Position numbers and translations under genes: made by a program. DNA of 64,000 nt from Beaufortia kweichowensis (Eukaryota; Chordata; Actinopteri; Cypriniformes; Gastromyzontidae), in assembly GCA_019155185.1 (NCBI GenBank), contig CM032795.1, forward strand, positions 13,185,795-13,249,794. Reading direction: 5' to 3'. Below the pieces are notes generated by a model. That model did not search any database, had not been told where the DNA came from, and was given only the letters and a program-made list of their open reading frames with translations. Shown here piece after piece: positions 58,419 through 64,000 of this stretch (position 1 is its first letter; each line of letters starts with the position of its first letter).

Positions 58419-61400
58419 ATGCGGTTAACAAGCTTGGACTGTCGCGCGCAGCTCGCGCCCGTGAGGGGACTCCAGTCCGCAAGAATCTGTTTCTTAAATG
58501 TTCAGTTACGCTTCGATGTGTGTTCACTGCGTCCATCAGGTGCACTGAGAAAGGGACAAGCAGACTATTACTGAAGAGGCAGGACAATGAAGCCATATAG
58601 CAGCATGCGCATCTATAGGGGCAATGATGGTTATTAATCCTGTTAGTGAAAGACTAGAATAAGAAAGCGGAGAACTTGGACTGCGGGTGAGAATCCGGTA
58701 ACATCGCATGGGGCCATGAGCGGTGCAGACTCCGCAACCAACAAACTGTTGAGTTTCAACCAACGGTAAATCCCTACACTGAGATAGCTTACATTATATT
58801 GCATATATACATTATACTGCAGGTCACGCATTTACTGTATTATGCATGCATATATTTGGATAAATGAAATCAGGTGCTGTATTGTGAATCTAGATGTCGG
58901 GTCTTTTTGGCACAGTCATTGCAGTAATTTAATATCGGGGTTATTGGGCGCATCTCTTTAAAAGGTGCAACAAGCTGCACCCTCCCAGGAGTGATCAATA
59001 AATCGCTCGTATTGCAAATGAATGCATTCATTGACATTTTACAAACTGGTATTTTAACCTTATATTTTAAATCCCTTACATGCTTTCTCGCGTCTGGGAT
59101 CCTATTGGCATTCAACACCACAGTAATATTTGTACAGCTTTGTTGGAATCTGCACGTCTTTGCAGCTCGAGTGTTTGGAGAGGTTTTGTTTAGCCACTAC
59201 ATGAGACGACACGATGTTGTAGACTTTCCCACTCTGTGGTAGGATATACTATAACAACCGGAAAATCGGTAAATTATTCATGCAGATACCTCTCTGTTCA
59301 CGGTAGACTGGGTATTCATGCGCCACTTCATGCGACTGCTGTCACCGTAAATATGAGGTTCATAAAAAGTTAAAATATCACGGGAAGGTGAAATGACCTG
59401 AATATTGATTTGGTGTTCCTCGTATGCGGTTTATGATGTAACGGTTGTTGTGTCAAAGAAATATGACAGTGAAGCATCTGCTTAAACACCGCAGCGCATC
59501 TGAAAGGTTCGTTGTATGCTGCTCTGCGTTTGTACGCGACAAGACATGGACGCTATCAAACAATGAAACATCAACCTGTTGATACGGTCTTATCTACTAA
59601 AGCAACAAAAGTTTGTAGAATATAAACTTATGTAGAATGACAAATAGTGTCTCAATATGATGTTTAAAGACATTGTGGGTAGCCTGCTACACACTGTAAA
59701 ATCTTAAAAGACTGTATGGCAAGTTTGACTAACAAATGAATAGCGATCATATAGTGAGTGTTCCTGTTGCTCAAGTCAATTTGTAGAGCATTACATTATC
59801 ACCACAAAGGTAACAGGTTGGGATCCCATGGAACAGGGTTACTGATACACAATACCTATGATTCTCAGTTTCTTTGGATAAAAGTAAAATGCATATGTAA
59901 AATGAATTCCTGAGCATGAGCTAACTTTTATTCATACAAGCACAGAGACTGTAAACAGTTCTGTCCAGTCCCCAACCCCAAAATAGTGTAAATGGTCATG
60001 TAATTCTATGTACTTTATTTAATCTCTCACTTTCTCAAAACATATTTTTATGTGTTATCTCTGATACAATCTGTTAATACTTTTTTCACACATATTCTCA
60101 AGAGAAAGATCAGGAGATTTTGGATTAATTATCTAAATCTGCTCAAATAATGCTATTGCTTTTTTACACAGCAGTGCTATGTGTTATAATGAGAATGCTG
60201 TCCTTAATGACTGCAATGTCAGATCTTTGTTGTGCTGGTTTTTAACAGCTTTAGTTGCAGTTTTTAGTTAGGTCATGAGGCAAGACATCAGAGATGTACA
60301 TGTTAAAATGTTTTAAAAAATAGCTTGGCATAATTGTAAACCTGATATTTGAAAAGATCATTATCACCAAATCATGATAACAAATTGAAAACTGACGTGA
60401 TTACTGTGAACAAACCTTTACAAATATTTGTTTTGTAATATCACAATGCTCACAATAATTGTGTCATGCTGTTTCATTGCTGTTTCAAAGTTTCATTGTT
60501 GACATATCATTCAAATTACGGGAACTTACAGGGTTTTAATGTTCTTGGCTATTAATTGTTTCCTGCAGGGTCGTGATTCTGAATTTACTGGAGCTGCTTT
60601 TCTCTAGTCCCTCACTAAATCATTAAATGACAAGCCACTCCTTTCATTCCTTTCTCTCCTCCAGAATTGTAGAGTACATCTTTAAATGTTTTCAGATATA
60701 CTATAATACAGTTCTAGTAACTGACTTTAATCTCCAGCAGGCATTTCTGACAGGATTATGAGGTCATTCCTACAGTTAACCTTCTATCTTATTATATTTT
60801 TTTACTCTTTCAATTGAGTGATTTTGGAGGTGTGATGGGGGTTGGGGTTCTGAAAACCATCATGTGCAAAGCAGAATTCATCAGGGATTATCTACTGTAT
60901 GTTTAATTTATGTTCCAGAAGTATATATATTCATAGAAAGCTTATACCCTCATGAACTTGTGACCACATACACAAATGCGCTCTCTTTTCTGTTACATAA
61001 TAATACATAATGATAACACTCACATCTATTTACATTTAAAGAGAAATGGCTATAATAAATGTGCTTCTTTAATAAAGACAAATGTTATATGAAAAAGAAA
61101 ATATTCTGCAATTAGATCTGACTGTTTGCCAGTATCACAAATACATGGATACAAGAGGTGTGTTATTTTTTCCATGTAAAATACGTTCTCCTATATTATT
61201 TGAGGTTTCTGTTTGAAAACATTCATTGTTTTTGTAAATTAGTTTGGTAATGGTATAGTGGCACTAAAACAGTTTACATTTAATGCCTTTAATTTCTTTA
61301 TTGTTTAAATATGTGAATATGTGTGTTGTTTTATTGTCAGCTGAGTTACTGTGCATATTGTTCTCACCCTCAATTATGTTAACCATTTAAAGTGTCCGTC

Positions 61401-61771
61401 TGTGACATCAAACTCCTGTGAGGTGATGTGCATGGAGATATCAGTTCTTAGTAATGCAGATTTCTGCTATTTTAAGGCTTTTTGTTCATATGTATACATA
61501 TTTCCATTAGAAACATGAATTCGAGGAAGAACAGCGAAGGAAGAAGTTTACAGTGATATTACATCCATGATATGCTATTTGCTGCATTACTTGCCACAAC
61601 TAGGTGGTAATTGGTGGAGGGGCATGCTGCATCACATGAATTAATATGTGAAGTTAACCTTTATAAAATTGGTCTGAATGGTTATATGCTCTGTGTTGCA
61701 GCTCAGCTTCAGAGGATCTTGGATGCAGGAGAGGAGAGTTCAGCCGGAAACACTATGGATCAGTTGAACTG
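49417..61771 (+). CDS. garnl3: garnl3, 5' part: GTPase-activating Rap/RanGAP domain-like 3 (partial, first 57 codons)
   Basis: GARNL3 is a protein of about 1000 residues with a RapGAP domain and a C-terminal citron-homology (CNH) domain, thought to stimulate GTP hydrolysis by Rap-type small GTPases. Only the N-terminus is in the window: exon 49417-49517 (MNSDINMYLGREKAGIMRKR, then ALLLRKGCSFEIT) joined in phase 2 to exon 61702-61771 (SSASEDLGCRRGEFSRKHYG then SVEL). RRGEFSRKHYGSVEL precedes the RapGAP domain in GARNL3 proteins as I remember them. The start codon has A at -3. The remaining exons should lie beyond 64000 on the plus strand; none was seen between 61772 and the window end. The 12 kb intron holds a second candidate first exon. 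Confidence 0.85.
53590..54050 (-). mobile_element. Possible transposon-derived fragment with open frame
   Basis: On the minus strand a 111-codon frame includes GPDEIDFCLLLKGEPFSDLF and ERAFDKPVVLQFLQL. Downstream lies an AT-rich end with GGTGGTTGGATCGGAATACC. It does not look like host exon sequence and could be a retroelement remnant. The family is not identified. Confidence 0.3.
57137..57194. repeat. 29-base perfect tandem duplication
   Basis: Two identical units of TTCACACTGATTTTCTAATT plus CAGAGTTAA, followed by the start of a third (TTCAGAG). It looks recent, probably a replication-slippage event. Confidence 0.9.
58376..58418. repeat. (GA)n microsatellite
   Basis: About 20 GA units just upstream of the CpG-rich candidate promoter. 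Confidence 0.95.
58419..58715 (+). promoter_or_regulatory. garnl3: Candidate alternative promoter of garnl3
   Basis: A CpG-rich island-like stretch (GTCGCGCGCAGCTCGCGCCC) in an otherwise AT-rich intron, directly upstream of a short open exon with a good start context and a phase-compatible donor. Confidence 0.5.
58716..58765 (+). CDS. garnl3: Candidate alternative first coding exon of garnl3
   Basis: ATG with G at -3, then MSGADSATNKLLSFNQ and two bases before the donor CG|gtaaat. It ends in phase 2, exactly as the upstream first exon does, so splicing to 61702 gives ...FNQRSASEDLGC. This is inferred from position, CpG content and phase; there is no transcript proof. Confidence 0.5.
59757..59905 (+). 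mobile_element. tRNA-derived SINE-like repeat
   Basis: It keeps a tRNA-like head: GTTGCTCAAGTCAATTTGTA with GAGCATTACATTATCA (A-box region) and AGGTAACAGGTTGGGATCCC (B-box region). The tail TTTGGATAAAAGTAAAATGC matches the end (TTTGGATAAAAGCGTCTGC) of a frequent fish repeat. Insertions and substitutions show it is old and not a functional tRNA. Confidence 0.7.
61702..61771 (+). CDS. garnl3: garnl3 coding exon 2 (first shared exon)
   Basis: Encodes SSASEDLGCRRGEFSRKHYG and SVEL in frame with either first exon. Acceptor gtgttgcag, donor CTG|gtaaga, phase 0. Confidence 0.88.
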
Positions 61772-64000
61772 GTAAGAATAGTTTTTCTTTTGAATTGAAA
61801 CTATTGTTTTAATCCTTTATATCCTTCTTCTTCATTTGCTCTCTTCCTACCACATCTTATTATTCTTATTTTTACGTTATGTCACCAAGGGCTTAGGGGT
61901 GGCCTCTGGAACACATCCTATTTATGAATTCTTGTGAAGGCATTTGCTAAGTGTTGCTGTTCGATTACTAATGAAATATGTTTGTTGTTAGGTCTGGTGT
62001 AACAAATGAGACTCGCATCATAAGAATTTTAAATACAACTCAGGTTGATTGTTTTTATCTATCCATCCTATGAAGTCATAACTCTTAAACTTTTAAACAA
62101 AAAATTAACTTCTCAACCCATTATGAACTCTGCAGTTGGATCTTTTGGTATTGCATTATTAATATGATTCAGAGTGTTTAGACTGGTGGTCAAACACGTG
62201 CAATATTACATTGTGTTTGGGAGTTTCTTTCAGTGGGGTCTGTCTCTTTCAGATAATTGAAACATGGAGGAAGCAGCATCAAACCACACTAGATGCTACT
62301 TCCTGTATGAAACACGCAGGAGGTTTGTGGGGTGACCTAGTGTCAGATAGGACCGTGTCACAAAACCACACGCTTTATCATACCAAGCAGATGGGAATAT
62401 AAGTATGTGTGTAAGAGTGTTTATTATGTTAATGTGGGTATGTCTGAGAGACATTTGCTTTTGTCCTAAATCAAAAGCTGTGCAGTATGTCACTATTATT
62501 TAAGAAATTGTATTATGCTAACACTTTTTGCATCATGATACAAAACATATTATATACATATACATGTGATAGATGTATAACTGCAGTTGTAGTTTGTGAA
62601 TATAATCCAACTGAATTCTTGGTGATATACAGTATGCTGCACAAATATTGTATTATAAAAATAAAAGAATATTGCCATTGATGTAAAGTTTTACATTTAC
62701 AATATATTTAGCCATGTTGCATAAAAGTGCTTATGTGTGCTACAATTTCAAGATTTTTCACAATTTAAAATCATAAAAAATTCATTTAAAAAAAGGAAGC
62801 ATTTTAACAATTATTTTCATCGTGTCTGCCTTTGTTTCTCTCCGTATTTTTTTTAAACTTTTTCTTTATACCACATTGACCGTTCTTTTCACAATAGGTT
62901 ATTATGAAATGTGAATTTTGTTCTATATTTTTACTTTTATCAGATCACCATTGTGTCTAATTATGTTAATTATTCCAATCCCTTATTTAGAATCAGTTGT
63001 ATGTGAGTGTATGTTTGTCTGAAGGTATTATTCTGTAATATAAATTATTATATTATACTGCTAATTGATTCTAATCCACTTGTTTGCACCATTTCACATT
63101 TACACCTACATATGTGTGTTTTGCATAATAGTGTCATTATTACAAGAAAATATCAGAACTGACCACAGTCATCAAATTAATTATTCTGTGCAAAGATACA
63201 CAAGGTAGATGCCATGCATACAAATTACTAACTTAAGCACACACACAGGCACTGAATAACAGTATGTCATATATGGAGTGTTTGTGACTACACATTCTTT
63301 ATAAACTGCTGTCTGAATCTGAAATGTCTGAGAGATGTAAGCTCAGTTTTTTCAAATGCAACTCCAATATGCTTGGCTGGCTAACAGTATGTTTCAGTTT
63401 GCTACTGTACATGCATTAGCATTATCCTATACTGTACAGTAGGTGCATTAATGATCTCTCTAAGTGCACAGTGTGTCTATAAGTGCGTAAGAAGTGGTGG
63501 TTGACTTAAAAGCATTCTAACGCTACCTGATGCCCCTCTTTACTGCATGATGGCCTAATGTAAACATCTGTTGTTCAGATGCAATCTGTGCTGATCAACT
63601 ATTTCAGGTACACAGAAACCACCTAGAAATTCCCATACACATATCAAATACATAATTTGTGTAATATATATGGTAATTTATGCATTTCAGAGATTTTAAA
63701 ATGTACATATATGTACATATACGCAAAATATACACACAAAAATATATTTCAGAATGCTGAAAAAAGCTGTTTTTATATTATATTTCATGGTACTGTATGA
63801 CATATTTAGGTAGGCCTATTTAGTCGTGACAGGCAATAAGTCTTTGCAAGGTAATCTAGGACTGCAAACAATGGCATTTCAAAAATGATTTTTGAAAGAA
63901 ACTTAAAGACTGTTTACCTTAGGAATTTTTGCATGAAGAAATACTACTGGGTTTTAATGGCATTTCATTTAAACTTGCTCAGCAGTAGCCTACTACAGCA
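61772..64000. other. garnl3 intron 2 (continues beyond the window)
   Basis: AT-rich sequence. I looked for the next GARNL3 exon and saw none. Small open frames near 62211-62681 have no recognisable content. Confidence 0.65.

Larger units (their letters stand above)
49518..61701. other. garnl3 intron 1
   Basis: Mostly AT-rich unique-looking sequence. Items seen: a GC-balanced stretch at 51520-52620 with a 117-codon minus-strand frame of no known family, an unexplained minus-strand frame at 53712-54047, a 29-base tandem duplication (57137-57194), a GA microsatellite and a candidate alternative first exon (about 58376-58765), and a tRNA-derived SINE (59757-59905). Confidence 0.7.

Noticed and set aside
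59757..59830. tRNA gene
   Set aside because: The tRNA-like head has insertions in the D and T arms and is followed by a SINE tail, so it is a diverged repeat.

Overview
This is a vertebrate nuclear genome window. It is AT-rich, dense in microsatellites, and has split genes with GT-AG introns. The interspersed repeats (a tRNA-derived SINE, short inverted-repeat elements, a GTCCTGGTAA-type repeat) are of kinds common in teleosts, and the repeat repertoire together with a fish-type MS4A array suggests a cyprinid-like teleost related to zebrafish, carp or goldfish. No operons, CRISPR arrays, rRNA genes or intact tRNA genes were seen. I found no sign of a radically new system. The interesting features are changes in gene structure.

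Region 1 (about 1.7-26.9 kb, plus strand) is a complete nos1ap gene (CAPON, adaptor of neuronal nitric oxide synthase). I reconstruct 11 coding exons with matching splice phases, giving 627 residues. The order is an N-terminal PTB domain (exons 1-6), a Gln-rich coiled coil (exons 8-9), then two C-terminal exons that replace the usual vertebrate NOS1AP tail and its C-terminal PDZ ligand. The last exon carries a segment resembling the protein encoded by C1orf226, the neighbour of NOS1AP in human.

Region 2 (about 27.9-40.0 kb, minus strand) is a tandem array of three MS4A-family (CD20-like) four-transmembrane genes, called A, B and C here. Each has a noncoding first exon, six coding exons with all introns in phase 0, and a similar promoter block with an ETS-type core. 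The paralogues differ in the second extracellular loop (almost gone in A; Tyr/Ser-rich with two Cys in B and C) and in the C-terminus (Arg-Pro-stop in A and B, a 40-codon last exon in C). Upstream flanks are partly collinear between copies, so the duplicated unit was larger than the genes.

Region 3 (about 40-48.9 kb) is intergenic, with microsatellites and old repeats. Region 4 (about 48.95 kb to the end, plus strand) is the 5' part of garnl3 (a Rap/RanGAP-like plus CNH-domain protein). It has an upstream first exon, a second candidate first exon 9.3 kb further in with an identical splice phase, and the first shared internal exon; the rest of the gene lies beyond the window.

The three loci do not form a pathway. 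NOS1AP scaffolds signalling complexes, MS4A proteins are membrane proteins often found in immune cells, and GARNL3 is a putative GTPase-activating protein. Coordinates of exons come from reading the sequence and matching splice phases. Family assignments rest on remembered protein signatures, not on a database search.
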